Shown in pieces: positions 34,034 through 44,760 of a stretch of DNA of 64,000 nucleotides. This DNA comes from Elusimicrobiota bacterium (GTDB taxonomy: Bacteria > Elusimicrobiota > Elusimicrobia > FEN-1173). Both the position numbers and the translations under genes were made by a program. The stretch spans positions 1,798,001-1,862,000 of the forward strand of contig JADKHR010000001.1 in NCBI GenBank assembly GCA_016721625.1, given 5' to 3'. Position 1 is the stretch's first letter, and every line of letters starts with the position of its first letter. The notes under the pieces were generated by a model, which made no database searches, was not told the DNA's origin, and worked only from the letters and a program-made list of their open reading frames with translations.

Positions 34034-34924
34034 ATGGCTATCCCAGAGACACAACTTGACACATGGTCACATCAGGGTTCGGTGAAGCAGTCCAGCGACA
34101 CTTACCAGACCATCAGGAACGCGCTCCTGGCTTCCAATACGAGCTATGCGGACAAGTCCTACGAGGTCTTCCTTCAGGGATCGTATGGGAACGACACGAA
34201 CATCTATGCCGAGTCGGACGTGGATGTGGTGATCCGTTTAGACTCGATCTTTCGCAGCAACATCGGCGACCTTTCGCCTGCGGAGCAGCAAGTGTATCAC
34301 TCCATCTTCCCCAAGGCGACCTACTCATTGGCCACATTCAAGGCCGGAGTGCAGGCGGCACTCGTGAACCGTTTCGGAAGTGCCGCAGTCAGACCAGGCA
34401 ACAAAGCCATCACAATCAAGGGCGAAGGCGCTCGCCGAAGCGCTGACGTCATCGTCTGCCACCAGTATCGTCACTACAAAAAGTTTGATCTCAATCGCCC
34501 GGACGACTACACGCCCGGCATCATTTTCCCGAGTGAGCAGGGAGATGTCATCAATTATCCCAAGCAACACGCCCAAAACCTCACGGCGCAACATCAGAAG
34601 ACAAGCGAGATGCTCAAGCCTATGGTGCGCATCCTGAAGAACATGCGATCTTGGATGGTTGAGAACGGGACGCTCGGCGATGGCGTTGCGCCATCCTACT
34701 ATGTGGAGGGGCTGTTCTTCAATGTGCCGGCCACGCAGTATGTCTCGTCGTCTTTCGGCGACACGTTCTGCAACGGTATCAACTGGATTCTGAAAGCCGA
34801 CAAGACAAGCCTCGTGTGCGCAAACTGGCGGTACTGTCTTCTTGGCGAATCGAATGTCCAATGGCGTCCCACCAGTTGCGATGCTTTTCTCGCGGCCGCC
34901 TGCAAACTCTGGAAGGACTGGTGA
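34034..34924 (+). CDS. CBASS-type CD-NTase (SMODS nucleotidyltransferase)
   Basis: A 296-aa cGAS/DncV-like nucleotidyltransferase. The nucleotide-binding motif is LQGSYGNDTNIY (Gly49-Ser50), and the metal-binding pair lies in ESDVDVV (Asp62, Asp64) with a third Asp at 138 in RRSADVIV. The C-terminal half is helical, as in CD-NTases. It should make a cyclic di- or trinucleotide upon infection; the product cannot be read from sequence. The Cap15-like effector gene starts three bases later. No Cap2/Cap3 ancillary genes are present, so by itself this would be a type I CBASS. Confidence 0.88.
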   Translation: MAIPETQLDTWSHQGSVKQSSDTYQTIRNALLASNTSYADKSYEVFLQGSYGNDTNIYAESDVDVVIRLDSIFRSNIGDLSPAEQQVYHSIFPKATYSLATFKAGVQAALVNRFGSAAVRPGNKAITIKGEGARRSADVIVCHQYRHYKKFDLNRPDDYTPGIIFPSEQGDVINYPKQHAQNLTAQHQKTSEMLKPMVRILKNMRSWMVENGTLGDGVAPSYYVEGLFFNVPATQYVSSSFGDTFCNGINWILKADKTSLVCANWRYCLLGESNVQWRPTSCDAFLAAACKLWKDW

Positions 34925-34927
34925 CGC

Positions 34928-35581
34928 GTGCACTCATACGCCAGTGATAGCATTGATCGCCGCATCGCCCCGTGGGTGATTGCCATATGCGCGGTCGGCG
35001 TTGCCTTCCTCTATGGAGCTTTCACGCGCGTCTTCCAGATGGCATTGCCGTGGTGGTGCGAAACGCCAACAATTATGTTCGTCTATGGCATCCTGCACTG
35101 GCTTTACAGTTCATGGCTCTGGAGACGGAGGATCTGCAGCGTTCCGCTGTCGCAGATTCCAGACTGCAACGGAACATGGTACGGGCTGCTGAAGTCATCG
35201 CACGACAACGGCAAGACTGTTGAAGGCATGTTGTTTGTGCACCAGACGTGGCCGAAGATCGTCTGCGAGTTTCAGACCGAGTCTTCCGTGTCTTACTCAC
35301 GGATGGCATCCCTCAACGTGACACCCGGGGCGTCAGAGGGATTAGTCTACGAGTACACGAACGATCCCCGCTCGGATGCATCCAAGACTATGCACGCCCA
35401 CCGTGGGTTCGCGTTCCTTAGGCTGTCGGCAGACGGAAAGCAACTCAATGGAGGCTACTTCACCGGCCGAGACCGCGCAAACTATGGCACAATGCAGTTG
35501 CGACGACTATCGCCTAAGCGCCTTGGTTTCCAAGATGCCAGCGACTCTTTCAAACGGGGGGAGACCGAACGACATGGATGA
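34928..35581 (+). CDS. Cap15-like membrane effector of CBASS
   Basis: A 217-aa protein with two N-terminal transmembrane helices (residues 12-32 and 47-65) followed by a beta-barrel domain beginning QIPDCNGTWYGLLKSSHDNG, the pattern of the Cap15 cyclic-nucleotide-receptor family. In characterised systems Cap15 binds the CD-NTase product and disrupts the inner membrane. GTG 34928 follows the CD-NTase stop by three bases. Its end overlaps the methyltransferase start by eight bases, tying CBASS to the modification genes. Confidence 0.8.
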   Translation: MHSYASDSIDRRIAPWVIAICAVGVAFLYGAFTRVFQMALPWWCETPTIMFVYGILHWLYSSWLWRRRICSVPLSQIPDCNGTWYGLLKSSHDNGKTVEGMLFVHQTWPKIVCEFQTESSVSYSRMASLNVTPGASEGLVYEYTNDPRSDASKTMHAHRGFAFLRLSADGKQLNGGYFTGRDRANYGTMQLRRLSPKRLGFQDASDSFKRGETERHG

Positions 35582-38500
35582 CCGCCCCAGACTCATCGAA
35601 CACGCCTTCCCGCTGAAGCAGGCTTCGCTGGATTCCGTTCATGAGAAGAACGTGCGGCATGGGCATATCTCCACCCTGCACATCTGGCCGGCGCGGCGGC
35701 CGTTGGCGGCGTGCCGGGCGGCGCTGATCGCCACGCTCCTGCCCGACCCCGGAACGCCCGAGGGGCGGAAGGCGCTGTGCGAGAAGATCGGCGGCAAGCT
35801 AGTCAAGAAGATTGAGCGCAAGAAGATGCCTGACGGGAGCATCGTGGAACGCGAGAAGGAAGAGACCGAGGGCGGCATTCTGCATTGGGGCCGGGAGACG
35901 GAGAACAAGGCCGACCTGGACTGGTTTCGGGCGGAAATCAAGAAAGCCTACGGCGGACGCGCCCCGAAGGTGTTGGACCCGTTTGCGGGCGGTGGAGCGA
36001 TCCCGCTCGAAGCCATGCGCCTGGGGTGCGAGGCGACCGCCGTGGATATCAACCCGGTGGCGTGGTTCATCCTCAAGTGCACGCTGGAATACCCGCAAAA
36101 GCTGGCCGGGAAGACCCACCCACTGCCGGACTTCATCCTTGAGAACGAAGAGTTCATGGATGCCTTCTACAAGGCGCACCCGTATTTAGTGGGCCGGACC
36201 AAGAAGACGAAGAAGCAGAAAGATGCCGACGATGGGGTGTTCCCCTCAATGGTCAAAGAGGACTCTGGCCGCGCTCCAAAAGCCGACCTCGCATGGCACG
36301 TCCGCGCCTGGGGCCAGTGGGTGCTGGAACGCGCCCGCCGAGAATTGGCCCAATTCTATCCCACCTATGCCGACTTTGAGCCACTCGACACCAAGAACGC
36401 CAAGCCCTACGACAAGCGGCCGATGAAACTCGTGCCACTTAAGGATGGCGGCACGCCGGACACTGGCGCGCTGAACAAGGATTTCAGCCCGCAATACCTC
36501 GCCGACAAAAAGAACCCACGCTGGGTGTCCAAGCCGACCGTGGCCTATCTCTGGGCGCGAACAGTCAAATGCAAGAACTGCCGGGCTACTGTTCCGCTCC
36601 TAAAAACGCGGTGGTTGTGCAGGAAGGACAAGAAGCGCGTTCTACTGGCAATGCAGCCCAATCCACGCAAGACCGGCGTTGTCTTCTCCATCGAGCAGAA
36701 CGTTCCCAACAAAGGGGGCAACGCCGCGCAGAAGCGCGAGCACGACAAGCGCATTGCCGCCGGAACGATGTCTCGTTCTGGGGTCAAGTGTCCCTGCTGT
36801 GGCACTATCATGACAATGGAGGATATCAGGGTCGACGGCAAGGCAAGGCGTCTTGGGGTGGTAATGACCTCGGTGGTTGTAGATGGCCAAGCAGGCAAGG
36901 AATATCGCTTGCCGATGGAACATGAGAGTGTGAAAGTTAAGGCGAAAGAAGAAGCACTGCCTGAAGCGTTCCGACATATCCCACACGGTATACCTGAAGA
37001 GGCAATTACTGAGGATGCAAAGCAGAATAGCTGGTGCGTTCAGTTTGGCTTTGATACGTTCGATAAACTATTTACAACGCGCCAATTGTTAGGGCTCGGC
37101 ACGTTCCTAATTCACATACGTCGCATTCCTTTGGAAGCATGGGGTGTGGAGATACGGGCGTTCCTGTCGTGTGTGTTTGGCAAAATGGTCGACTATGAGA
37201 ATGCCAGTACGTCGTGGTACTCCCAAAACGAACAGATCACTCATTTGTTCAAACGGTTTGCGTTGCCAGTGCTTTGGGACTTTACCGAAGCATCGCCAAT
37301 CGGGGGAGCATCCGGAAGTTGGGCATCGATGCTGTCTTCTGTATGCAAAGCCATAGATGTCGCAGTTAATCTCCCATCCGACATGCGACCACCCAACATC
37401 TTGAACTCGTCGTCGACCACCTCGGCAATGTCGGGCATCGACCTAGTAGTTACTGACCCTCCATATTACGACTCTATTGGTTACGCAACGGTCATGGATT
37501 TCTTCTATATCTGGTTGCGTCGAAATCTCGAGGACCTCGGCACAGACTTCGCGAAATCATTTCGGACTCTACTATGCCCGAAGTGGGACGAATCAACTAA
37601 TGACGGGGAACTTGTTGATGATGCGTCCAGACATGGTGGAGACAAGGTCAAATCTAAGGCGGTCTATGAAGACGGAATGGCCCGTGTATTCCAAGCATGC
37701 CACGCTACGCTGAACCCTACAGGAAGATTGGTTATCGTGTTTGCTCACAAACATCCGGATGCTTGGGAAACACTGGTTTCTGCGATCATCCGTGCTGGGT
37801 TTGTTGTTCACGGGAGTTGGCCAATACAGACTGAAATGCCCAACAGGACTCGGGGCCTTTCATCCGCGGCCCTTTCCTCCTCTGTCTGGCTCGTCTGCAG
37901 GAAGCGTTCGGCCACAGCAAAACCCGGCTGGGATAACCAGGTCCTTGACGATATGCGCACAAACATCCGGGCGATGTTGCGGGAGTTCTGGGATGCGGGG
38001 ATCCGTGGGCCAGACTTCGTGTGGGCCGCTACTGGCCCGGCAATGGAGGCATACAGCAAGCATCCGGTGGTGAAGAAGGCGAACGAACCCGGACCGATGA
38101 CCGTTAGCGAGTTTTTGACCCATGTTCGCCGGATCGTGGTGGACTTTGTGGTCGGCCGCGTGCTTTCCGGCGATAAGGAAGGTGATGCCGACATGGCCGC
38201 TGCCGACCGGCTGGACGAGCCGACGGCCTATTATCTCCTCCATCGGCACGATTTCGGCATGGATGAGGCTCCGGCGGGCGCGTGTATTCTCTATGCCGTC
38301 TCCTGTGGTATTTCGGACCGGGAACTGGCTGGGACGTGGGACCTGATCGGTTTCACCAAGGGGAAGGGCAAGGATGACGAGGATGAGGAAGCCGATGCCG
38401 ACGCGGAGTCCGGTACAGAGAAAGACGATGATTCGGGCAGTAAGGTGAAGTTGAAAACCTGGGCACAGCGCAAGGGCAAGTCGCTGGGATATGAAGCGCC

Positions 38501-38780
38501 GGGCGGGAAGCCCATTCCACTGATCGACCGCGTGCATTGCCTGATGCATCTCTGGAAGGCGGGCGACCTGTCCAAGGTGGACGGCTACCTGGACGGCAAC
38601 GGCCTGCGGCGACATGAGCTGTTCAAGCGGCTTCTCCAGTCACTCATAGAACTCTCCCCGCACGGGACTGAGGAGCGGTCACTCATGGAGTCCATCAGCA
38701 ACCACGTCGGCGCGCGAGGTGTGATAAAGGATCGGGCCCCGGAGTTGTTTGTCACGGAGAAGAGCTTGGAGGAGTCATGA
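35574..38780 (+). CDS. DUF1156 DNA methyltransferase of the defence operon
   Basis: A 1068-aa protein. Residues 1-60 are DUF1156 (PLKQASLDSVHEKNVRHGHI, STLHIWPARRPLAACRAA). The SAM motif KVLDPFAGGGAIPLEAMRLG lies near residue 131 and the catalytic motif VTDPPYYDSIGY near 625, so it should be an N6-adenine or N4-cytosine methylase. A zinc-ribbon pair (CKNC near 332, CPCC near 405) lies between. ATG 35574 is chosen because DUF1156 starts there; the open frame upstream is Cap15 sequence in another phase. It probably marks self DNA. It overlaps the next gene by four bases. Confidence 0.88.
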   Translation: MDDRPRLIEHAFPLKQASLDSVHEKNVRHGHISTLHIWPARRPLAACRAALIATLLPDPGTPEGRKALCEKIGGKLVKKIERKKMPDGSIVEREKEETEGGILHWGRETENKADLDWFRAEIKKAYGGRAPKVLDPFAGGGAIPLEAMRLGCEATAVDINPVAWFILKCTLEYPQKLAGKTHPLPDFILENEEFMDAFYKAHPYLVGRTKKTKKQKDADDGVFPSMVKEDSGRAPKADLAWHVRAWGQWVLERARRELAQFYPTYADFEPLDTKNAKPYDKRPMKLVPLKDGGTPDTGALNKDFSPQYLADKKNPRWVSKPTVAYLWARTVKCKNCRATVPLLKTRWLCRKDKKRVLLAMQPNPRKTGVVFSIEQNVPNKGGNAAQKREHDKRIAAGTMSRSGVKCPCCGTIMTMEDIRVDGKARRLGVVMTSVVVDGQAGKEYRLPMEHESVKVKAKEEALPEAFRHIPHGIPEEAITEDAKQNSWCVQFGFDTFDKLFTTRQLLGLGTFLIHIRRIPLEAWGVEIRAFLSCVFGKMVDYENASTSWYSQNEQITHLFKRFALPVLWDFTEASPIGGASGSWASMLSSVCKAIDVAVNLPSDMRPPNILNSSSTTSAMSGIDLVVTDPPYYDSIGYATVMDFFYIWLRRNLEDLGTDFAKSFRTLLCPKWDESTNDGELVDDASRHGGDKVKSKAVYEDGMARVFQACHATLNPTGRLVIVFAHKHPDAWETLVSAIIRAGFVVHGSWPIQTEMPNRTRGLSSAALSSSVWLVCRKRSATAKPGWDNQVLDDMRTNIRAMLREFWDAGIRGPDFVWAATGPAMEAYSKHPVVKKANEPGPMTVSEFLTHVRRIVVDFVVGRVLSGDKEGDADMAAADRLDEPTAYYLLHRHDFGMDEAPAGACILYAVSCGISDRELAGTWDLIGFTKGKGKDDEDEEADADAESGTEKDDDSGSKVKLKTWAQRKGKSLGYEAPGGKPIPLIDRVHCLMHLWKAGDLSKVDGYLDGNGLRRHELFKRLLQSLIELSPHGTEERSLMESISNHVGARGVIKDRAPELFVTEKSLEES

Positions 38781-39964
38781 AAAAGAAAGAGAAGACCGCG
38801 GCGCTCGTCGTGCCGACTGCCGGGAATTATCACTCTTTGGTCGCTGACATCTCGGGACTCCTGGAGCAGGCGAGGCGGACGACCGTCAAGACGGCGAACA
38901 GTATCATCACAATGACCTATTGGAAGGTTGGCCAACGCATTGTGGAGTTTGAGCAGGGCGGAAAAGTGAAGGCAGAATATGGGAAGGAATTGCTGGTTTC
39001 CCTGGCTCGTGACCTCACCGCGCGGCATGGCCGCGGTTTTTCAAAGTCAAATCTCTTTCTGATGAGGGCTTTCTACCTTGGGTGGGGAATATTCCAGACA
39101 CCGTCTGGAATATTCGAGGGCTCCGCAAAGTTCGCCTCACTTCCCTTGCCCGAAGACAACAAATTCCAGACAGTGTCGGGAAAATCCGCGATGGCCCAGA
39201 CTTCGTCTGCGCAATCGCCTGCCCCGACCTTTCCCTTATCCTGGTCCCACTATGTCCGCCTGATCTCGGTGGAAAAAACGCCCGCCCGCGCCTTCTACGA
39301 GGCGGAAGCCATTCGAGGCGGCTGGTCGGTCCGCCAACTGGACCGACAGATCGGCACCCAGTTCTTCGAACGCACAGCCCACTCTAAGCGGCAGGATGTC
39401 ATGTTGGCGCGAGGGGAACAGGCCAGGCCTGAGGACGTCGGCGCGTTGGAAGAACAGATTCGGGACCCGTATCTCCTGGAGTTTCTAAACCTGAAAGACG
39501 AATACAGCGAGACCGAGTTGGAGGACGCCATCATCCGCCATCTGGAGTGGTTTCTTCTGGAACTCGGCGCGGGGTTCACCTTCGTCGCCCGGCAGAAACG
39601 GATTCGGGTTGGCAACGAATGGTATCGGATGGACCTGCTCCTGTACCACCGCCGACTCAAGAGCCTGGTCGTGATTGACCTGAAACTGGGCAAGTTCACA
39701 CACGCCGATGCCGGCCAGATGAACCTCTACCTCAACTACGCCCGCGAGCATCTCATGGAGCCGGGCGAGAACGAGCCGGTAGGCATGATCCTCTGCAGTG
39801 CCAAGGACAACGCTGTGGTTCACTATGCCATGGGCGGGATCAAGGCCAACGTGTTCGCTTCGCGGTATATGACCACCCTGCCGGACGAGGAGACTTTGCG
39901 GAAGGAGATTCTGAATACTCAGCGGGTAATTGCGGCACGGAAGAAGGAGAACGATAATGGCTAA
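38777..39964 (+). CDS. DUF1016/YhcG-family PDDEXK nuclease
   Basis: A 395-aa protein. The N-terminal DUF1016 domain (residues 15-185) has TYWKVGQRIVEFEQGG, RHGRGFSKSNLFLMRAFYLG and SWSHYVRLISVE. The C-terminal PDDEXK nuclease has WYRMDLLLYHRRLKSLVVID, then LKLGKF, with Asp near 284 and the D-x-K near 300-302. A low-complexity insert (residues 105-150) separates the halves. It is probably the DNA-cutting component, or a partner that aids it. It overlaps its neighbours by four and eight bases. Confidence 0.88.
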   Translation: MKKKEKTAALVVPTAGNYHSLVADISGLLEQARRTTVKTANSIITMTYWKVGQRIVEFEQGGKVKAEYGKELLVSLARDLTARHGRGFSKSNLFLMRAFYLGWGIFQTPSGIFEGSAKFASLPLPEDNKFQTVSGKSAMAQTSSAQSPAPTFPLSWSHYVRLISVEKTPARAFYEAEAIRGGWSVRQLDRQIGTQFFERTAHSKRQDVMLARGEQARPEDVGALEEQIRDPYLLEFLNLKDEYSETELEDAIIRHLEWFLLELGAGFTFVARQKRIRVGNEWYRMDLLLYHRRLKSLVVIDLKLGKFTHADAGQMNLYLNYAREHLMEPGENEPVGMILCSAKDNAVVHYAMGGIKANVFASRYMTTLPDEETLRKEILNTQRVIAARKKENDNG

Positions 39965-42900
39965 ACTACCCTGGAAACCCTGGCATGAAGTGGTGAAACT
40001 CCGGGACGATTTGCGTTCCGGCGAACTCCCGATGCATATGTTTGCCGCTGACCTCTACGAGGTCATGATGCAGCGCGGCAAGCGCCCGATCTACGAGAAG
40101 CCGGAGCATTTCTTCGCTCTGACCTTCCCCACGCCAACCTGCGCCATCTGGTGCGGGACGTGGTGTTGCGGCTGGCGGGCAAGAACGATAAAGCTGTCCG
40201 CCAACTGGAGTTGACCTACGGTGGCGGCAAGACGCACACGCTGATCACGCTCCGGCATCTCGTCAACGACCCGGAGAAGCTGCCGGGCCTGCCCACCGTG
40301 GCGGAGTTCGTGGGGGAGATCGGCCAGAAGCCGCCCCAGTGCCGCATTGCAGGTCTGTGCTTTGACAAGCTCGACGTTGAGAAGGGCATGGATGTCCGGT
40401 CGCCGGACGGCAAGACCCGGACGCTCAAGCACCCATGGAGCGTGCTGGCCTACCAGTTGGCGGGCGATACGGGGCTGAAGGTGCTCCATGCCTCGAACAG
40501 GGCTGAAGAGCGCGAGACCGCGCCCGCAGAAAATGTCCTGATCGAACTGCTCGAATTGCCCGGCAAAGATGGTCTGGGCACTCTCGTCCTGATTGACGAG
40601 GTGCTGATGTATGCCCGCGAGAAGGTGGCGCAGGACAGGGAGTGGCGCAGCAAGCTGGTGAACTTCTTCCAGTACCTCACCCAGGCCGCCACCAAGGTGG
40701 ACCGCTGTTGTCTGGTGGCGTCGCTCCTGGCAACGGACCCGCGCAAGAGCGACACACTTGGGCGGGAAATTCAGGCCGAACTGTATGACATCTTCCAACG
40801 CCAGCGGGAAGAGGCGGTTGAACCGGTGGTGAAAGAGGACGTGGCCGAGGTGCTCCGCCGCCGGTTCTTCACGCCCGAATCGCTCAAGGACCGCGAGGGT
40901 TTCCGTCAGCATGTTTTGGCCGCGATCAAGGGCATCGCCACTGTGGATGAGCAGACGGCGAAGCAGGGCGCGGAAGCTGAGGAGCGTTTCCTCAAGAGCT
41001 TCCCGTTCCATCCCGACCTGACCGAGGTTCTCTACTCTAAGTGGACGCAACTGGCCCGCTTCCAGCGCACGCGCGGGGTGCTCAGAACCTTCGCGCTGGC
41101 ATTGCGCGAGGCGGAGAAGTGGGACACCAGCCCGTTGGTGGGGCCGACCGTGTTCCTGGCCGCGCCCGACAAAGAAGGTCTTTCCGAGGCCCTGCGCGAG
41201 ATGGTGGCCGTGGCGGATACGGAAGAGTGGGAAGGCAAGAAGCAGGCGTGGACCGGAATCCTGGACAACGAGTTTAGGCAGGCCCGCCTGATTCAGTCGG
41301 AGTCTGTCGGGCTTCGGAACCGGGAAGTGGAACAAGCCGTTGTGGCGACGTTCCTGCACTCGCAACCGGTTGGGCAGAACGCCCGCACACGGGATCTGGC
41401 TGTGCTTCTGGGCTCCGTGCGTCCCGACAAGATCGAGCTGGAGAAGGGCTTGGCCCGCTGGTCGCAGTCCAGCTACTGGCTGGATGATCTCTACACGGCG
41501 GTTTCCGCGGGTCAGCTTCCGGGCACATGGCGGTTGGGCAACCGGCCGAACCTGACGCAGATGCACGCTGTGGCGGCGAAGAACATCCCGGATGACACCG
41601 TTCGCGCCCGTTTGCTGGACGACATCGGCAAGGCCAAGGCTCTCACCGCCAACGCGTCGGCGGCGGGCGTCCGCGTCCATACGCTTCCGACCCGCACAAA
41701 GGACATTGAAGACGACGGCGCATTTCACTACGCCGTGCTCGGGCCGAATGCGGCATCGGAATCCGGCAAACCGAGCGCGGAGGCCAAGCGGTTTCTTGAC
41801 GAGACCACCGGATCGGATCGGCCGCGCGTCTGCCGCAACGCTGTGTTGCTGGTTGCGCCGTCCAAGGACGGTCTGGAACTCGCCATGGCCCGCGTGCGCG
41901 ACTATCTGGCATGGGAGATAGTGCGCGATGAGGTAAAGAAGCAACAAAAGGACGGAAACGTGGACCCGGCCCGCGCCCAGACGATGCAGATCAACATCGA
42001 CAAGGCGAAGGGGCGCATCCCCGAATCCATCAAGCAGGCGTACTCCATCGTGGTCACCGTATCCGATAAGGACGATGCGCAGGCGTTCAAGATCACGGTG
42101 ACCGAAGACCCGCATTTCAACACGATCAAGGCCGACAAGCGGTCTCGTGTCCAGGACACGGCCATCACCGCTGAGGCTCTGCTCCCGGACGGCCCGTACA
42201 ACCTCTGGCGAGCAGGCGAGACCGCTCGCCGGGTGAAGGACCTGGCGGGGGCGTTCGCTCAGCTTCCGCATCTGCCGAAGATGCTGAAGGCCACCGCCAT
42301 CCTGGACACCCTTGTGGAAGGTTGCGTGCAGGGCACGTTTGTGTTGCGGCTGACGCGCCCGGACGGAACGTCGCGCTCGTGGTGGATGTCGAGGCCGGAT
42401 GAGAACGCGCTTAACGACCCCGCGATGGAACTCGTCCTGCCGGAAGCGGCCGTTCTTACGGATATCGCACCGAATCTGCTCGCGCCCAAGAGTCTGCCTG
42501 GGCTGTGGACTTCTGACGAGATTGCCGTCAAAGTGGCGTTTGACTACTTCGATGGCAAGACCGTCATCCAAGTAGATCGAGGCGGCTATCAGGAGCCCAT
42601 GCAGATTCCCAAGGCCTCGCAGGAGGTCGTCGAGACGGCAATCGCCGCCGCCGTGGCACACAGTGACATCTGGTTGCTCTCGGGCCCTGCCAGTATTCTC
42701 GGAGAACCGATCCCGGCAGGCGTTCTGAGCGCCAGCGGCAAGCTCTGCGTGCCGCCTCCGGCTATTGCCGCCGCCGAGATCCTCCCGGAAAACCTGAAGG
42801 ATGCGTGGAAATGCGGGGTCTCTTCCGGCTTCTCTGTCGCCACCGCGCTATCCGTCAAGATGGGCAAGACGCTTCCATGGAAGACAGTGCGGGATGTCAT

Positions 42901-43276
42901 CAGCGGTGCGCTCCAGGCGAGATTCCTTGAGCTGGATGCCGGATCGCAGGCGTGGCCGTGCGATTTTCCGTCAGCTCAGTTCGTGAAGATCAAGGTCGCC
43001 ACCGCTGGGGTCAAGGGCGGCACCGGCGGGACGGGTGGAGAGGACGGATCGACACCGAAGATGCTGGTCGCCGAGGCCGAACTCGAACCGTCGCAGGTAC
43101 AGGACTTGGGCGATATCATCCCCAAACTACTGGACGTCAAGAACAAGTCCAACCTGCCTCTCCGGTTCCAAGTGAGAATCGAACTGGGCGACGGGAAGAC
43201 GATGCCCTCGGCGGAGGCCGTCCAGAAGGCCAACGCGATTCTGAAAAGCGTGAAGGAAGACATGCAATTGAGGTAG
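39957..43276 (+). CDS. DUF499 ATPase of the defence operon, one-base frameshift
   Basis: About 1106 aa once corrected. The N-terminus (WKPWHEVVKLRDDLRSGELP) and Walker A (ELTYGGGKTHTLITLRHLV) are typical of DUF499 ATPases; LVLIDEVLMY is Walker B. The frame breaks at the C4 run 40127-40130; one more C gives FALTFPHANLRHLVRDVVLR, restoring the family sequence. DUF499 proteins accompany DUF1156 methylases in defence islands and may drive DNA loading or translocation. A long open frame on the opposite strand is a codon-bias shadow. It is the last gene of the operon. Confidence 0.88.
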
Positions 43277-43383
43277 TTGAAGGACGCATTGCCCAAGACG
43301 ATGGTATAAATATCAGGGTATATCAGTATAGGAAAATGGGGACGGTCTGATCTTGCCCCGATAATGTGGACACGCGATTAAGT

Positions 43384-44198
43384 TCATGAGTTCTGCTTCT
43401 CAAAAGCCGATGGGCTTTTGTAGCCCACTCCAGAATGCCGCCTTTCGGCATTGTAAAACAACTCGATGTAATCGAACAGACTGTGTTCCGCCTCTTCGCG
43501 TGACCCATAACTCTGCCAATATGTGTGCTCAGTTTTCAGCGTGTGAAAGAACGACTCCATCATGGCGTTGTCGTAGCACGTTCCTTTGTCGCCCATGCTG
43601 CCATCGATCCCTTTGGCTTTCAGCAGCGCCTGGTATTCATGGTTCGCGTATTGCGCCCCTGATCCGAATGGTGGACCAATCCGGGTTCCCCTTTTCGCTG
43701 GCCCAGAGCTCTTTCAAATGCTGCCCGGGCCAATTCTGTCGTCGGTCGGCGCCCCAAGGACCATCCCACGATCTTGCGGGAATAGACGTCCAGGATCGCC
43801 GCCAAATAGGTCCAGCCTTCCCGCGTCCAGATATACGTAATGTCCGCAAGCCAAAGCCGGTTGGCCTGGGGCGCGGAAAAGACCCGCTGAACGAGGTTCG
43901 GCACGCCCACGAACCTCTTTCCTTTGTGTCCCTTGGCCCGGAACCGTTTCTTTACCTTCGCTTGGATTCCCGCGCGCCTCATGAGTCGCGCGACGCGATG
44001 GCGCCCGCAGTGGAACCCACGTTCCTGCAGTTCTTCGGTCACGCGCGGGCTCCCGTAAGTCCGGCGGCTATTTTCAAAGATCTCTTTGATTTGGTTCAAA
44101 AGAACCTGATTCTCTTGCTCCCGGGAGCTCACTGCTGCTCCCCGTCGCCGGTAATACCCGCTTCGGGACACATCCAGCGCCCGGCACATCAGATCCAC
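43384..44198 (-). CDS. IS3-family transposase orfB, one-base frameshift
   Basis: DDE integrase. It starts DLMCRALDVSRSGYYRRRG, then RRTYGSPRVTEELQERG. The first Asp is in LWLADITYIW, the second in VHHSDQG, the Glu in DNAMMESFFHTLKTE. At the run 43656-43659 the frame slips; one extra base gives SDQGAQYANHEYQ, the family sequence. In the element, orfB is normally reached by -1 frameshifting from orfA, so the true product is OrfAB. Confidence 0.85.
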
Positions 44199-44221
44199 CC
44201 GGTGTTCTCTTTCGTATTGCC

Positions 44222-44536
44222 TTATAAGCCTGAATCGATCGACCTTGGGCGCGACAAGATGGTTAAAGTTTTTTTTAGAATCTCGCGCTCTTCTTCGGCA
44301 TTTTTCAACGCCTGCCGGAGCTTCCGGTTTTCTTCTTCCAGGTCCTTTCGTCGTCCGCGACCGGGAAAGGCGTTCTTGGGGTCTTGTTTGTAGTCCTGTT
44401 TCCAGCGGTGCAGCACCTGCCGGTGAATATCCAGCTTTCGCGCTACTTCCTCGAGGGGGACCCCTTCATCGAAGACCATTCGCAACGCATTGTGTTTGAA
44501 ATTGGCGTCAAACGTTCGCCGTGTTCGCTTCTCCAT
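44222..44536 (-). CDS. IS3-family transposase orfA
   Basis: A 104-aa protein starting at ATG 44536 (MEKRTRRTFDANFKHNALRM), with HTH segment GVPLEEVARKLDIHRQVLHR and a C-terminal leucine-zipper-like coiled coil (EEENRKLRQALKNAEEEREI). It binds the IS ends and, fused to OrfB, forms the transposase. Confidence 0.85.
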   Translation of the reverse strand: MEKRTRRTFDANFKHNALRMVFDEGVPLEEVARKLDIHRQVLHRWKQDYKQDPKNAFPGRGRRKDLEEENRKLRQALKNAEEEREILKKTLTILSRPRSIDSGL

Positions 44537-44760
44537 GGACACACCTCCACCCGTAATGTGACTTATCTGGGTGTCCACTTTTTCGGGGGAAGATCAGGGC
44601 TTAGATAAATAGTTAATTGACGAAATCCGTGCAATGCTCCCCATTCGTCATTGGAACAGAGAACAAAGAAGACGGAGTTCCCTTATTTAAAATTCATGTC
44701 CTGTGATCCGTGTGGCGGCGAAAATCGGACAGGCAAGTTGTTCAATTGAGAACATGCCCA

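Larger units (their letters stand above)
43348..44596 (-). mobile_element. IS3-family insertion sequence
   Basis: A 1.25-kb element with imperfect terminal inverted repeats: TGATCTTGCCCCGATAATGT inward from 43348, and TGATCTTCCCCCGAAAAAGT inward from 44596, both continuing GGACAC. It carries orfA and orfB on the minus strand. It inserted 70 bases downstream of the defence operon. Confidence 0.85.

Noticed and set aside
40091..42661. 856-aa open frame on the minus strand opposite the DUF499 ATPase
   Set aside because: It is a codon-bias shadow. The plus-strand protein has Walker motifs and operon overlaps, while the reverse frame has no family resemblance.
29714..43276. Calling the operon DISARM
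   Set aside because: The helicase is DrmD-like, but DrmA, DrmB and DrmC are not present. DUF1156 and DUF499 define a different set.
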